DNA of 64,000 nt, taken from contig NZ_BAHE01000007.1 of NCBI RefSeq assembly GCF_000298235.1, positions 1 through 64,000 of the forward strand. Direction: 5' to 3'. The stretch's first letter is position 1. Each line of letters begins with the position of its first letter. The notes under the pieces were generated by a model that was not told where the DNA came from, made no database searches, and saw nothing but the letters and a program-made list of their open reading frames with translations. Below are positions 18,407 to 28,046 of the stretch, piece by piece. The translations under genes and the position numbers were made by a program. Origin of the DNA: Gordonia namibiensis NBRC 108229. Lineage in GTDB: Bacteria > Actinomycetota > Actinomycetes > Mycobacteriales > Mycobacteriaceae.

Positions 18407-18740
18407 CGATGATCAACACCGCGATGACGAAGTAGACCACGACGATGAGGATCGAGCCGACGATGCCGATGATCGCACCCCACATGGCCCACTTCTTGGC
18501 GTCGTCGGCCGCCTTCTGCGCGCCGGCGAAATCACCGGCGGCCCACAGCTTGCTGACCGAGGTGGACTTGACGATGGCCACGATCCCCAGGGGCAGACAG
18601 CACAGCACCGTCGACAGAATCGCCCACACGAGGTTGTTGTCGGGCTCGGGACCGGGCGCGTACGCGCCGTACGGCTGCTGTCCATAGCCGGGCGCAGCGC
18701 CGTAGTTCGGCGGCTGGTTCGGATCGTGGGGATAGCTCAT
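18378..18740 (-). CDS. CD225/dispanin family small membrane protein
   Basis: This 120-residue protein has a Pro/Gly/Tyr-rich cytosolic N-terminus (MSYPHDPNQPPNYG), then a re-entrant or helical segment WAILSTVLCCLPLGIVAIVK typical of dispanins, an amphipathic AAGDFAGAQKAADDAKKWA stretch and a second membrane helix. Bacterial members are of unknown function. The ATG at 18740 is chosen over an upstream in-frame extension because the Pro-rich start is characteristic. It precedes and overlaps the DUF2752 gene. Confidence 0.8.
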   Translation of the reverse strand: MSYPHDPNQPPNYGAAPGYGQQPYGAYAPGPEPDNNLVWAILSTVLCCLPLGIVAIVKSTSVSKLWAAGDFAGAQKAADDAKKWAMWGAIIGIVGSILIVVVYFVIAVLIIGASATTSTY

Positions 18741-18835
18741 CTGCGCCCTTTCGACTCTCGCTGAGATCCAAAGGAGCGTAACCGACCCCGATCGCGTTCG
18801 TCGGGTCGGTGAATCAGATTGCTTCCAACGGTATA

Positions 18836-18869
18836 CGCGCAACGTTCCCGCAGTCGGGAACGTTGCGCG
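18836..18869. terminator. hairpin terminator after purL
   Basis: A perfect 15-bp stem, CGCGCAACGTTCCCG (18836-18850) with its complement at 18855-18869, closes a CAGT tetraloop. It starts 19 bases beyond the purL stop on the minus strand. No long U-run follows, which is common in high-GC actinobacteria. Confidence 0.65.
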
Positions 18870-18887
18870 CTACAACAACTCGGCTTG

Positions 18888-21182
18888 CTACGCGGTGTCG
18901 CCGAAGAGACGCGGCAGCGTCGCCTCGTGCACCTCGCGCAGCTCGGCGAGCGGCACCGAGAAGTAGTCCTGGACCTCGACCTCGTCGCTGCCCTGATCGA
19001 CCACGCCGATGCGCGTCCACGGCATGCCGCGGGCGTCGAGCATCGCCGAGAAGCGGGACTCCTCGGTGCGCGGCACGGCGACCAGTACGCGTCCGGCGGA
19101 CTCGGAGAACAGCCAGACGAAGGGGTCGGCGTCCTCGGGCAGCAGCACGCGGCAACCGGTCTCCCCGGCCAGCGCCGCCTCGACGACGGTCTGGATGAGA
19201 CCGCCCTCGCTGAGATCGTGTGCGGCCGAGATCAACCCGTCGCGCGACGCGGCGGTCAAGATCTCCGACAGCAGACGCTCACGCTCGAGGTCGACCTCCG
19301 GCGGCACGCCACCGAGGTGGTCGTAGGCGACCTGCGCCCAGATCGAGCCGTCGAACTCGTCACGGGTCTCGCCGAGGAGGATCAGCGTCTCGCCCGGCTC
19401 GGTGCCGAAGCCCGTCGGGATACGACGATGAACGTCGTCGATCACACCGAGGACACCGATGACCGGCGTCGGGAGGATCGCGGTCGCACCGGTCTGGTTG
19501 TAGAAGCTCACGTTGCCGCCGGTGACCGGGATGCCCAGTTGCGCACAGCCGTCGGCGAGTCCGCGGACCGCCTGCTGGAACTGCCACATGACCGCCGGGT
19601 CCTCCGGCGAGCCGAAGTTGAGGCAGTTGGTGACCGCCTTGGGCGTCGCACCCGAGACTGCGACGTTGCGGTAGGCCTCGGCCAGGGCCAGCTGCGCACC
19701 GCGGTACGGGTCGAGGAAGGTGTAGCGGCCCGACGCGTCGGTCGCCAGCGCGATTCCGCGCCCGGTCTTCTCGTCGATGCGGATCATGCCGGAGTCGGCG
19801 TGCTCGGCCAGGACGGTGTTGCCGCGCACGTAGCGGTCGTACTGGTCGGTGATGAACTTGCGGCTGCACAGCGCGGGGCTGGCCAGCATCTGTAGCAAGG
19901 TCTCGCGCAGCTGATCCGGGGTGCTCGGGCGCTTCAGCGGCTCGGTGGTCGAGGCGACCACGGTGTCCTGCCAGTCCGGACGTGCCACGGGGCGCTCGTA
20001 GACCGGGCCATCGTGGGCGACGGTGCGCGGCGGCACGTCGACGACGGTCTCGCCGTGCCAGGTGATGACCAGATGATCACCGTCGGTGACCTCGCCGATC
20101 ACGGTCGCCAGCACGTCCCACTTCTTGCACACCTCGAGGAAGGCGTCGACGTTCTCGGGGGCGACGACCGCGCACATGCGTTCCTGAGACTCGCTGGAGA
20201 GCACCTCGGCCGGGGTCATGCCCTCGGCGCGCATCGGCACCTTCTCCAGGTCGATGTGCATGCCACCGTCGCCGGCGGCCGCGAGTTCGCTGGTGGCGCA
20301 GGACAATCCGGCACCGCCGAGGTCCTGGATGCCCACCACGAGTCCGGCGTGGTAGAGCTCGAGGCAGCACTCGATGAGCACCTTCTCGGTGAACGGGTCG
20401 CCGACCTGGACGCTGGGGAGCTTCTTGCGACTCGGGCCCGCGTTCTCGTCGTCGTCGAAGGTCTCCGACGCCAGCACGGAGACGCCGCCGATGCCGTCGA
20501 GACCGGTGCGCGCACCGAACAGGATGATCTTGTTGCCCGTGCCCGAGGCGAACGCCAGATGCAGGTCCTCGGTTCGGAGGACGCCCGCGCAGAGTGCGTT
20601 GACCAGCGGGTTGCCCGCGTAGCTGGCGTCGAAGACGGTCTCGCCACCGATGTTGGGCAGGCCGAGGGAGTTGCCGTAGCCGCCCACCCCGCGCACCACG
20701 CCGTCGACGACGCGCCGGGTGTCGGGGGCGTCTGCCGGGCCGAAGCGCAGCTGGTCCATGACCGCGATCGGGCGAGCGCCCATCGCCATGATGTCGCGGA
20801 CGATGCCGCCGACACCGGTCGCCGCGCCCTGGTAGGGCTCGACGTAGCTGGGGTGGTTGTGCGACTCGACCTTGAAAGTCACCGCCCATCCATCGCCCAC
20901 GTCGACGACGCCGGCGTTCTCACCGATACCGGCGAGCATGTTGGCCCGCATCTCCTCGGTGGTGGTCTCCCCGAAGTACCGGAGGTGGACCTTCGACGAC
21001 TTGTAGCTGCAGTGCTCGGACCACATGACCGAGTACATGGCGAGCTCGGCGTCGGTGGGTCGACGGCCCAGGATCTCGCGGATCCGCGCGTACTCGTCGT
21101 CCTTGAGTCCGAGTTCGCGGAACGGTTGCGGATGATCCGGGGTCGAGGAAGCGGCTGAGACGGTATCCACCTGGGCACTCAC
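18888..21182 (-). CDS. purL: phosphoribosylformylglycinamidine synthase, large subunit
   Basis: This 764-residue PurL is the small bacterial type that works with separate PurS and PurQ (not in the window) to make FGAM from FGAR, glutamine and ATP. Motifs include [40 protein letters not shown] and [16 protein letters not shown] chose the GTG at 21182 (MSAQVDTVS); the longer open frame upstream has no conservation and would overlap the divergent eccA promoter. A terminator hairpin follows. Confidence 0.95.
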   Translation of the reverse strand: MSAQVDTVSAASSTPDHPQPFRELGLKDDEYARIREILGRRPTDAELAMYSVMWSEHCSYKSSKVHLRYFGETTTEEMRANMLAGIGENAGVVDVGDGWAVTFKVESHNHPSYVEPYQGAATGVGGIVRDIMAMGARPIAVMDQLRFGPADAPDTRRVVDGVVRGVGGYGNSLGLPNIGGETVFDASYAGNPLVNALCAGVLRTEDLHLAFASGTGNKIILFGARTGLDGIGGVSVLASETFDDDENAGPSRKKLPSVQVGDPFTEKVLIECCLELYHAGLVVGIQDLGGAGLSCATSELAAAGDGGMHIDLEKVPMRAEGMTPAEVLSSESQERMCAVVAPENVDAFLEVCKKWDVLATVIGEVTDGDHLVITWHGETVVDVPPRTVAHDGPVYERPVARPDWQDTVVASTTEPLKRPSTPDQLRETLLQMLASPALCSRKFITDQYDRYVRGNTVLAEHADSGMIRIDEKTGRGIALATDASGRYTFLDPYRGAQLALAEAYRNVAVSGATPKAVTNCLNFGSPEDPAVMWQFQQAVRGLADGCAQLGIPVTGGNVSFYNQTGATAILPTPVIGVLGVIDDVHRRIPTGFGTEPGETLILLGETRDEFDGSIWAQVAYDHLGGVPPEVDLERERLLSEILTAASRDGLISAAHDLSEGGLIQTVVEAALAGETGCRVLLPEDADPFVWLFSESAGRVLVAVPRTEESRFSAMLDARGMPWTRIGVVDQGSDEVEVQDYFSVPLAELREVHEATLPRLFGDTA

Positions 21183-21390
21183 GGTGACAAGTCTAGGCGG
21201 GCCCGGGTGGTTGGAGGCGACGGGGCAGACCATCAGGTGTTCGACGGGTCCTCCCCTGGGAGATCTGTTCCGGGGATCGGGCCTGTCTCGGGATAGTCTG
21301 TTCACTCGAGCCGCGCAGTGCGCGGGACGTGCGCGGGGGTGCAGGCACGCCGACGCCGCGCGGGGGACGACGTTGACACAGGGGGACGAG

Positions 21391-23175
21391 ATGGCCGATG
21401 TCCGCAAGGCGAGGGCACTCTTCGAACTGGGTGTCCTGTCCTTGAACATCCCGGTCGACGGTCAAGAACCCATCAACAATCCCGCGCAGGCAGCCAAGGC
21501 GTTCACCCGCGCAACCGAGTGGGACCCCTCGCTCGGTGACGCCTGGATCGGGCGGCTCGCGTGTGGCGACAAGAGCGATGAGGTGCTGCTGGGTCTGTAT
21601 CGCTCACGCGCCACGATCGGTGCCGAACAGCGACGCCTCGGCCTTCCACCGGGCACCATCGCCGGTCGATGGGACACCGGGCTGTACATCGACTACCCGG
21701 CGGTCACCGCGGTCGACGCCACCGCCGCCTATGCGTCCAGCCTGGTCCGCGGCGCGGATTACACCGGCGCCGAGGAGGCGCTCGACGAGATCCCGCCCGC
21801 CCATCGGTTACCGATCGTGGACTTCGTCCGCGCCCACCTCCACTACAAGACCCAGCGGTGGCCCGACGTGCTGACCGCCCTCACCCGCTCGGACCGGTGG
21901 GGCGACACGGTCATGCAGGCCGCGGCCGACTTCATGGCCGGGTCGGCGTGCGTGAGTCTGGGAATGCTCGGCGAGGGTATGCGGCGTCTGCAGAACGCGA
22001 TCGACGGTCCGATCGCCGCCTGCTCGACGAGCGCGATGTTCGCCTACGCGCTGGCACTCCGCGAGCAGGGCCATGAGGAGAAGACAAAGGCCATGCTCGA
22101 GCAGGTCTACGCGCGCAACCCCGCCCACTCCGCAGCGGCGCAGGCGCTGCAGTCCCCGTCGGTCCGCCTGGCCGTCACGACCCCCGAGCAGATCGCCGCA
22201 CGCACCGACCGCTGGGACCCCGCCTCGGTGCCGGACCGGGCCGAGACCCTGGTGCCGTCGGACGCTGCGGGCGGCGGTGTCGAGAACGAGCTGGTGACCG
22301 ACGCCCAGCGCGAGCTCGGCGAGCAGATCGGCCTCGAGTCGGTCAAGCAGCAGGTCGCGAAGCTGCAGTCGGCGGCCACCCTCGCCCGGGTCCGCGCCGA
22401 CCGCGGGCTCTCGACGTCGGCACGCAGCCTGCACCTGGCCTTCACCGGCCCGCCCGGTACCGGCAAGACGACGGTCGCCCGGATCGTCGCCAAGATCTAC
22501 TGCGGACTCGGCTTCATCAAAACCGACAAGGTCGTCGAGGCGACCCGCCGGGACCTGGTCGGCGAGCACCTCGGCTCCACCGCCATCAAGACGTCGGCGC
22601 TCATCGACTCGGCCATGGACGGCGTGCTCTTCATCGACGAGGCGTACACCCTGATCCAGAAGGGCCTGTCCGGCGGCGACGCGTTCGGCCGCGAGGCTGT
22701 CGACACCCTCCTGGCGCGGATGGAGGACGACCGCGACCGCCTGGTCGTCATCATCGCCGGCTACGACTCGGAGATCGACCGCTTCCTCGCCGCCAACGAC
22801 GGACTCTCGTCGCGCTTCGCCCGTCGCGTCCGGTTCGACTCCTACACCCCGCAGGAGCTCGCGCAGATCGGCGAATTCATCGCCCGCAAACGAGATTCGG
22901 TCCTCACGCCGGAGGCGGTCGCCGAGCTGGAGCTGGCGTGCGCGCCGCTCTACCACGATGTTCGCGAACACGACGGTGGTACGCGTCGGGCCACCGACCT
23001 GGCCGGCAACGGTCGCTTCATCCGCAACATCGTCGAGGCGGCCGAGGAGGAACGCGAATTCCGGCTCAGCAACGCCGGCGACCTCGCATCCCTGTCCGCC
23101 GACGACCTGATGCGTATCGAACTCGACGACATCCGGTCCGCCATCTCCGGGGTGCTGTCCGGACTCAGGCGCTAG
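21391..23175 (+). CDS. eccA: EccA-type AAA+ ATPase of type VII secretion
   Basis: This 594-residue protein has an N-terminal TPR-like domain of about 280 residues and a C-terminal CbbX/SpoVK-type AAA+ domain with Walker [14 protein letters not shown] near residue 353 and Walker [12 protein letters not shown] near 410. EccA is the cytosolic ATPase that helps specific substrates into ESX secretion systems. The ATG at 21391 is preceded by GGGGGACGAG. No eccB-E, mycP, esx, PE or PPE genes are present here, so this is an orphan copy. It diverges from purL. Confidence 0.85.
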   Translation: MADVRKARALFELGVLSLNIPVDGQEPINNPAQAAKAFTRATEWDPSLGDAWIGRLACGDKSDEVLLGLYRSRATIGAEQRRLGLPPGTIAGRWDTGLYIDYPAVTAVDATAAYASSLVRGADYTGAEEALDEIPPAHRLPIVDFVRAHLHYKTQRWPDVLTALTRSDRWGDTVMQAAADFMAGSACVSLGMLGEGMRRLQNAIDGPIAACSTSAMFAYALALREQGHEEKTKAMLEQVYARNPAHSAAAQALQSPSVRLAVTTPEQIAARTDRWDPASVPDRAETLVPSDAAGGGVENELVTDAQRELGEQIGLESVKQQVAKLQSAATLARVRADRGLSTSARSLHLAFTGPPGTGKTTVARIVAKIYCGLGFIKTDKVVEATRRDLVGEHLGSTAIKTSALIDSAMDGVLFIDEAYTLIQKGLSGGDAFGREAVDTLLARMEDDRDRLVVIIAGYDSEIDRFLAANDGLSSRFARRVRFDSYTPQELAQIGEFIARKRDSVLTPEAVAELELACAPLYHDVREHDGGTRRATDLAGNGRFIRNIVEAAEEEREFRLSNAGDLASLSADDLMRIELDDIRSAISGVLSGLRR

Positions 23176-23267
23176 CAGCGCTCGCCCCCCGGCAGTACCG
23201 TCGAACCCCCAGACCCGAATCGCCGGACCCGAATCGGCCGGTCCCGAACACCCAGAGAGGTTGCGTC

Positions 23268-23702
23268 ATGTCCCGCGCACGTCTGTTCCGTTCAGCCCTG
23301 CTCGCCGGTGCTGTCGCATTGTCGGTGTCGCTGGCCGGTTGCTCGTCCGACGACGCCGAACCCGCGTCGACGACGACCGCCTCGGGACAGACCTCGGCTG
23401 GGCTGACGAGCCCCGCGCCGACCACCGAAGAGATCGCGCCGAGCATCGCCGGCAGCTCGGCCGCCCGGCCGTCGACCGACGCACCCCGGTCGACGACGGG
23501 CTCCGCCGATGCCGGTGATGCCAAGACCCTGAGCTGCCGCGACTACCGCGCACTCGAGGACGAGGGGCGTGCCGCCGCCGTGGCAGCCCTCGGGATCAAG
23601 TCGAACGCCGACCAGGTCGCCACCGTGGCCGCGACGGTCTGCCTCACCCGACTCGACGACAAAGTCGCCGACGTTATCGATGAGCTCGTGCCCACACGCT
23701 GA
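23268..23702 (+). CDS. small lipoprotein, function unknown
   Basis: This 144-residue protein has a signal sequence ending in the lipobox LAGC (Cys near residue 24), so it should be lipid-anchored outside the membrane. A low-complexity Ser/Thr/Ala/Pro linker of about 55 residues leads to a small C-terminal domain with CRDYRALEDEG and a second Cys (TVCLTRL), possibly a disulfide pair. It follows eccA by 92 bases and may be co-expressed. I do not recognise the family. Confidence 0.7.
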   Translation: MSRARLFRSALLAGAVALSVSLAGCSSDDAEPASTTTASGQTSAGLTSPAPTTEEIAPSIAGSSAARPSTDAPRSTTGSADAGDAKTLSCRDYRALEDEGRAAAVAALGIKSNADQVATVAATVCLTRLDDKVADVIDELVPTR

Positions 23703-23716
23703 TACTTTCGTTGTCC

Positions 23717-24256
23717 ATGACCGATCGCCCGTGGACACTGCTGCACGGCCCGTTGTTCTCCCGCAGCAATCCGCTGGACCGTGAGCACGCGGCACCGCGA
23801 ATCAGCGCCTACATCTACGGCAACATCCTGATCCTGGCCGCACTCATCCCGCTGCACCTCAACGACGACTTCGTCGGCATCCTGATCTTGCTCGGCACCG
23901 CACTGTCGACCTTCGTCGCGCATGTCTTCGCCGAGGCGGTGGGGCGGCGAGTGCACGAGGGCGCCATCCACCCGACGATGAAGACGATGCTCCACCATCT
24001 GCGGGACTCGGTGCCGATCCTGTCCTCCGCGTCGGTCCCGTGCCTCATCCTGGCGATGGCGTGGATCGGCTGGATCGATCCGCGCACCGCGCAGCTCGCC
24101 GCGGAGATCGTGATCCTCTTACGTATCGGCGGAACGGTTTTCGTCATCGATCGGCTGAACAACGAGAGGCCCAGTCGCGCGACGCTGATCGGGGCTGCCG
24201 CGGTCACCGTGGTGGCCACCGTGATCGTCGTGGTCAAGGTCGTGCTGACGCACTGA
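23717..24256 (+). CDS. four-helix membrane protein, function unknown
   Basis: This protein of about 179 residues has roughly four hydrophobic segments (YGNILILAALIPL, FVGILILLGTALSTFVAHV, ILSSASVPCLILAMAWI, IGAAAVTVVATVIVVVKVV). The AHVFAEAVG and HHLRDSVPIL stretches are the most conserved-looking parts. I prefer the ATG at 23717; a TTG two codons upstream is possible. It follows the lipoprotein after 14 bases and probably shares its transcript. No function is assigned. Confidence 0.65.
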   Translation: MTDRPWTLLHGPLFSRSNPLDREHAAPRISAYIYGNILILAALIPLHLNDDFVGILILLGTALSTFVAHVFAEAVGRRVHEGAIHPTMKTMLHHLRDSVPILSSASVPCLILAMAWIGWIDPRTAQLAAEIVILLRIGGTVFVIDRLNNERPSRATLIGAAAVTVVATVIVVVKVVLTH

Positions 24257-24293
24257 GCTCGGATCCTCCCAGCACATCGATCGGGGGACCTCG

Positions 24294-25073
24294 TCAGCCG
24301 CCCGCACCCTCCGTGGTGACGGTGAGGATCGACTCGACGTATTCGGGGCGGCAGATCACGAGGTCGGGCAGGTACGTGTCTTCGTTGTTGTAGACGAGCG
24401 GCGAGCCGTCGATGCGTCCGCACCACAGCCCCTTCGCCCGGGCGACGGCCACCGGCGCGGCCGAATCCCACTCGTACTGGCCACCCGCGTGCACGTAGGC
24501 GTCCGCCTCTCCGCGGACCACCGCCATCGCCTTGGCACCGGCCGAACCCATCGGCAGCAGCTCACCGCCGACCGCGGCGGCGACCTCGTCGGCGAAAGCC
24601 GGTGGACGGGAGGAGCTGACGACGACGCGGGGCACGCCGGTGCGTGGGCGCGATGCCAGTCCCTCGGTGGGTTCGACGACCGTGTCGTCGTCGACGTACG
24701 TCACGCCGAGTGCAGGGAGTGCCACCGCACCGGCGATCAGTCCGTCGCTCGCCGACCACAGCGCCACGTGCACGGCCCAATCGGTGCGGCCCGCGCCCGG
24801 CTCGTAGGTGCCGTACTCACGCGTGCCGTCCACCGGGTCGACGATCCAGACCCGCTCGGCCTGCAGGCGGGACTTGTCGTCCGCCGATTCCTCCGAGAGC
24901 ACCGCGTCGTCGGGTCGTTCCTCGGCGAGCCTGCGCAGCAGGAACTCGTTGGACTGCGAGTCGCCGGCGTTGCCCAGCTCCTTGCCGGTCAACCCGCTGG
25001 TCTTGCGGATGTCCAGGAGGAGTTCTCCTGCCGCGGTGGCCAGTTCGCCTGCGAGTGCTCGATCGTCGGTCAC
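24294..25073 (-). CDS. cysQ: 3'(2'),5'-bisphosphate nucleotidase CysQ
   Basis: This 259-residue inositol-monophosphatase-fold enzyme has the metal-binding WIVDPVDGTREYG motif near residue 90 and a late YEWDSAAPVAVARA segment, both typical of CysQ. It dephosphorylates PAP (and PAPS) to AMP (APS), removing the by-product of sulfotransferases and PAPS reductase. The GTG at 25073 is preceded by AGAGAGGGAACCCC, a convincing ribosome site. It follows cysNC on the same strand with an 88-base gap, so it probably belongs to the cysD-cysNC-cysQ operon. Confidence 0.9.
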   Translation of the reverse strand: MTDDRALAGELATAAGELLLDIRKTSGLTGKELGNAGDSQSNEFLLRRLAEERPDDAVLSEESADDKSRLQAERVWIVDPVDGTREYGTYEPGAGRTDWAVHVALWSASDGLIAGAVALPALGVTYVDDDTVVEPTEGLASRPRTGVPRVVVSSSRPPAFADEVAAAVGGELLPMGSAGAKAMAVVRGEADAYVHAGGQYEWDSAAPVAVARAKGLWCGRIDGSPLVYNNEDTYLPDLVICRPEYVESILTVTTEGAGG

Positions 25074-25161
25074 GGGGTTCCCTCTCTGGCGGTACTGCTG
25101 ATCGGTCGGTTCTGCTGATCCCTCGCCGCATACCCAGGGGCGTCCCCGGCCAACCGCGTCT

Positions 25162-27024
25162 CTAGAGTCCCAGGTTACGCAGAACCATGTCGGCGACATC
25201 GGCGGGCGCGCCGTCCTCGGGGGTGATGACGAGTTCGGCGTCGGCCGGTCGTTCATACGGCGAGTCGATACCGGTGAACTGGCTGATCTCGCCACGGCGG
25301 GCCTTGCCGTACAACCCCTTCGGGTCCCGGCGCTCGCACTCCTCGAGCGGGGTGTCGACGAAGATCTCGTAGAACGGCAGACCCCGTTGGGCGTGGATCT
25401 CGCGGGCGCGCTGCCGCTCCTCGGCGAACGGACTGATCAGCGACACGATCGCAACCGCACCGGAATCGGCGAAGAGCGCCGCGACCTCGCTGGTGCGGCG
25501 GATGTTCTCGCGCCGGTCGTCGTCGGAGAAGCCCAGGTCGGAGTTCAGGCCGTGCCGCAGGTTGTCGCCGTCCATCAGGTAGGCGGGCCGGCCCTCGGCG
25601 ACGAATCGCCGTTCGAGTTCGACGGCGAGCGACGACTTCCCCGACCCGGAGAGTCCGGTCAGCCAGATGGTGGCACCGCGGTGCGCCCGGTGTTCGCGGG
25701 CGACCTTGCTGGCCTGCCAGACGATGTGGCTGTCGTGGCTGACCGGCGCGGTGATCATGCCCGCGCCCACGGTGCGGTTGGTGGCCTCGTCGATGAGGAT
25801 GAAGCTGCCGGTGTCCCGGTTGCGCCGGTAGGAGTCGAACATGACCGGTTCCTGCGTGTGCACGGTCACGCGCCCGATCTCGTTGAGCGCCAACGCCTCG
25901 GCGTTCTCGTCGCGGTGCAGCGAGTTGACGTCCAGCCGGTAGTTGAGGCCGGTGATCTGCGCGCGGGTCAGTCGCGTTCCGCACAGGAGCTGATAACGGT
26001 TGTGCGAGCGGAGATCTGCATCCTCGGCGAACCAACAGACCATCGCGTCGATGTCGCGGCCGACGTACGGCCGGTTGTTCGGCCGCGCGAGCATGTCCCC
26101 GCGCACGATGTCGATCTCGTCGGCGAGCTCGACCGACACGGCCATCGATGCGAACGCCTCGTCGACGCCGGCCCCACCCGGCCCCCAGATCTCGGTGATG
26201 GTGGTGCTGAAACCGCTCGGCAGCACGACGACCTCGTCACCCTTGTTGAACACACCGCCGGCGACCGTACCCGCGTACGCGCGGTGATCGGCGCCGTCGC
26301 TGCGCTGGGGCCGGATGACGTACTGCACCGGCAGACGCGCGTCGATGAGGTTGCGGTCGGAGGCGATGTAGACGTGCTCGAGATGACTCAGCAGCGGCCG
26401 ACCCTCGTACCACGGCATCGCGGCGGACTGTTCGACGACATTGTCGCCGCGCAGCGCCGACATCGGGATGAAGGTCAGGTCGACGACGTTCAGCTTGGCC
26501 GCGAAATCGATGAAGTCGGCGCAGATCTCGTCGAAACGTTCCTGTGACCAGTCGACAAGGTCCATCTTGTTGACGCAGACCGTCAGGTGCGGGATCCCCA
26601 GCAGCGTCGAGAGGAACGCGTGCCGCCGGGTCTGTTCGAGCACACCCTTACGCGCGTCGATGAGGATCATCGCCAGGTCCGCGGTCGACGCACCGGTCAC
26701 CATGTTGCGGGTGTACTGCACGTGGCCCGGGGTGTCGGCGATGATGAATTTCCGCCTGGGAGTGGCGAAATAGCGGTACGCGACGTCGATCGTGATGCCC
26801 TGCTCACGCTCGGCCCGCAGACCGTCGGTCAGCAGCGCGAGGTTGGCGTACTCGTCACCGCGCTCCGCACTGGTCCGCTCGATCGACTCGAGCTGGTCGG
26901 TGAAGATCGCCTTCGAGTCGTAGAGCAACCGGCCGATCAGTGTCGACTTGCCGTCGTCGACGGAACCCGCGGTCGCGAGCCGCAACATCTCGGTGGCACC
27001 CCCGGCAGCATTGACCCCGCTCAT
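25162..27024 (-). CDS. cysNC: bifunctional sulfate adenylyltransferase GTPase / APS kinase
   Basis: This 620-residue fusion has an N-terminal CysN GTPase (GSVDDGKSTLIGRLLYDSK, DTPGHVQYTRNM, VNKMDLVDW) followed, from about residue 440, by a CysC APS kinase with Walker A GLSGSGKSSLAVELE and LMDGDNLRHGLN. CysN drives APS formation by CysD; CysC phosphorylates APS to PAPS. The start overlaps the cysD stop by one base (TGATG). The fused form is the common one in mycobacteria. Confidence 0.96.
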   Translation of the reverse strand: MSGVNAAGGATEMLRLATAGSVDDGKSTLIGRLLYDSKAIFTDQLESIERTSAERGDEYANLALLTDGLRAEREQGITIDVAYRYFATPRRKFIIADTPGHVQYTRNMVTGASTADLAMILIDARKGVLEQTRRHAFLSTLLGIPHLTVCVNKMDLVDWSQERFDEICADFIDFAAKLNVVDLTFIPMSALRGDNVVEQSAAMPWYEGRPLLSHLEHVYIASDRNLIDARLPVQYVIRPQRSDGADHRAYAGTVAGGVFNKGDEVVVLPSGFSTTITEIWGPGGAGVDEAFASMAVSVELADEIDIVRGDMLARPNNRPYVGRDIDAMVCWFAEDADLRSHNRYQLLCGTRLTRAQITGLNYRLDVNSLHRDENAEALALNEIGRVTVHTQEPVMFDSYRRNRDTGSFILIDEATNRTVGAGMITAPVSHDSHIVWQASKVAREHRAHRGATIWLTGLSGSGKSSLAVELERRFVAEGRPAYLMDGDNLRHGLNSDLGFSDDDRRENIRRTSEVAALFADSGAVAIVSLISPFAEERQRAREIHAQRGLPFYEIFVDTPLEECERRDPKGLYGKARRGEISQFTGIDSPYERPADAELVITPEDGAPADVADMVLRNLGL

Positions 27025-27995
27025 CAGAAGTACCCCTCCTTCTTGCGATCCTCCATGCCCGACTCGGAGATCCGGTCGTCGGCGCGTGTGGCCCCGCGTT
27101 CGGTCAGCCGGGTCACCTCGATCTCCTCGATCACCTTGCTCACGTCGTCGGCGGTCGACAGGACACAGCCGGTGCAGGTGGCGTCGCCGACGGTCCGGAA
27201 GCGGACCGTCTCCGTGCGCACCTCCTCACCCGGGAGTTCCTGCAGGAAGCGGGTTTTCGCAAGCAGCATGCCGTCGCGGGGGATCACCTCCCGCTGGTGC
27301 GCGTAGTAGATCGACGGCAGGTCGATGCTCTCCGCGGCGATGTACTGCCAGATGTCGAGTTCGGTCCAGTTCGACAGCGGGAAGACCCGGATGTGCTCCC
27401 CCTTCGCGTGGCGTCCGTTGTAGAGCCGCCACAGTTCGGGACGCTGGTCCCGCGGGTTCCACGCGCCGAACTCGTCCCGGAAGCTGAAGACCCGTTCCTT
27501 GGCCCGCGCTTTCTCCTCGTCGCGACGCGCTCCGCCGAACACGGCGTCGAAGCGGTTCTCGGTGATACCACGAAGCAGCGCCGTGGTCTGCAGACGGTTG
27601 CGGCTCGCGCCGGGCCCGGTCTGCTCGACGACGCGGCCGGCGTCGATGTCGTCCTGGACCGAACTCACGATCAGCCGGACGCCCGTCTCGGCGACCACCC
27701 GGTCGCGGTAGGCGATCACCTCGTCGAAGTTGTGGCCGGTGTCGACGTGCATCAGCGGGAACGGGACCGGCGCGGGCCAGAACGCCTTGCGGGCGAGGTG
27801 GAACATGACGACCGAGTCCTTGCCCCCGGAGAACAGCAGCACCGGACGCTCGAAGGTCGCCGCGACCTCCCGGAAGATGTGCACGGATTCCGCCTCGAGC
27901 GCCGCGAGATGCGACAACTCGTACCCGTGCCGACCGGATCGGTGTGCCTGCCGGTCGCCGGCGCTGCCGCCGTCCGCTTCGGTCGTGCTCGTCAC
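27024..27995 (-). CDS. cysD: sulfate adenylyltransferase subunit 2
   Basis: This 323-residue PAPS-reductase-like protein has the PP-loop VLLFSGGKDSVVMFHLA, ending in the family-typical KKEGYF. CysD adenylates sulfate with help from CysN. I chose the GTG at 27995 because AAGGGGG lies nine bases upstream; an ATG at 28016 lies inside the palindrome and has no ribosome site. The gene heads the operon and diverges from an IclR-type regulator. Confidence 0.95.
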   Translation of the reverse strand: MTSTTEADGGSAGDRQAHRSGRHGYELSHLAALEAESVHIFREVAATFERPVLLFSGGKDSVVMFHLARKAFWPAPVPFPLMHVDTGHNFDEVIAYRDRVVAETGVRLIVSSVQDDIDAGRVVEQTGPGASRNRLQTTALLRGITENRFDAVFGGARRDEEKARAKERVFSFRDEFGAWNPRDQRPELWRLYNGRHAKGEHIRVFPLSNWTELDIWQYIAAESIDLPSIYYAHQREVIPRDGMLLAKTRFLQELPGEEVRTETVRFRTVGDATCTGCVLSTADDVSKVIEEIEVTRLTERGATRADDRISESGMEDRKKEGYF

Positions 27996-28015
27996 CGCGC
28001 GCAACCCCCTTGACA

Positions 28016-28031
28016 TGTCGAATATTCGACA
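28016..28031. promoter_or_regulatory. perfect palindrome between cysD and an IclR-type gene
   Basis: TGTCGAATATTCGACA is its own reverse complement. It lies 21 bases upstream of the chosen cysD start and 16 bases upstream of the divergent regulator. A TTGTCA (complement of 28039-28044 region) upstream on the minus strand could be the -35 of cysD, placing the palindrome over the promoter. A binding site for the adjacent IclR-type protein is the simplest reading. Confidence 0.6.
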
Positions 28032-28046
28032 CTATGTGTTGACAAT

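Noticed and set aside
21391..23175. Complete ESX secretion locus
   Set aside because: Only the EccA-like ATPase is present. None of eccB, eccC, eccD, eccE, mycP, esx, PE or PPE was found in the window.
28014..28016. ATG at 28016 as the cysD start
   Set aside because: It lies inside the palindrome, has no ribosome site, and adds seven unconserved residues. The GTG at 27995 has AAGGGGG at good spacing.
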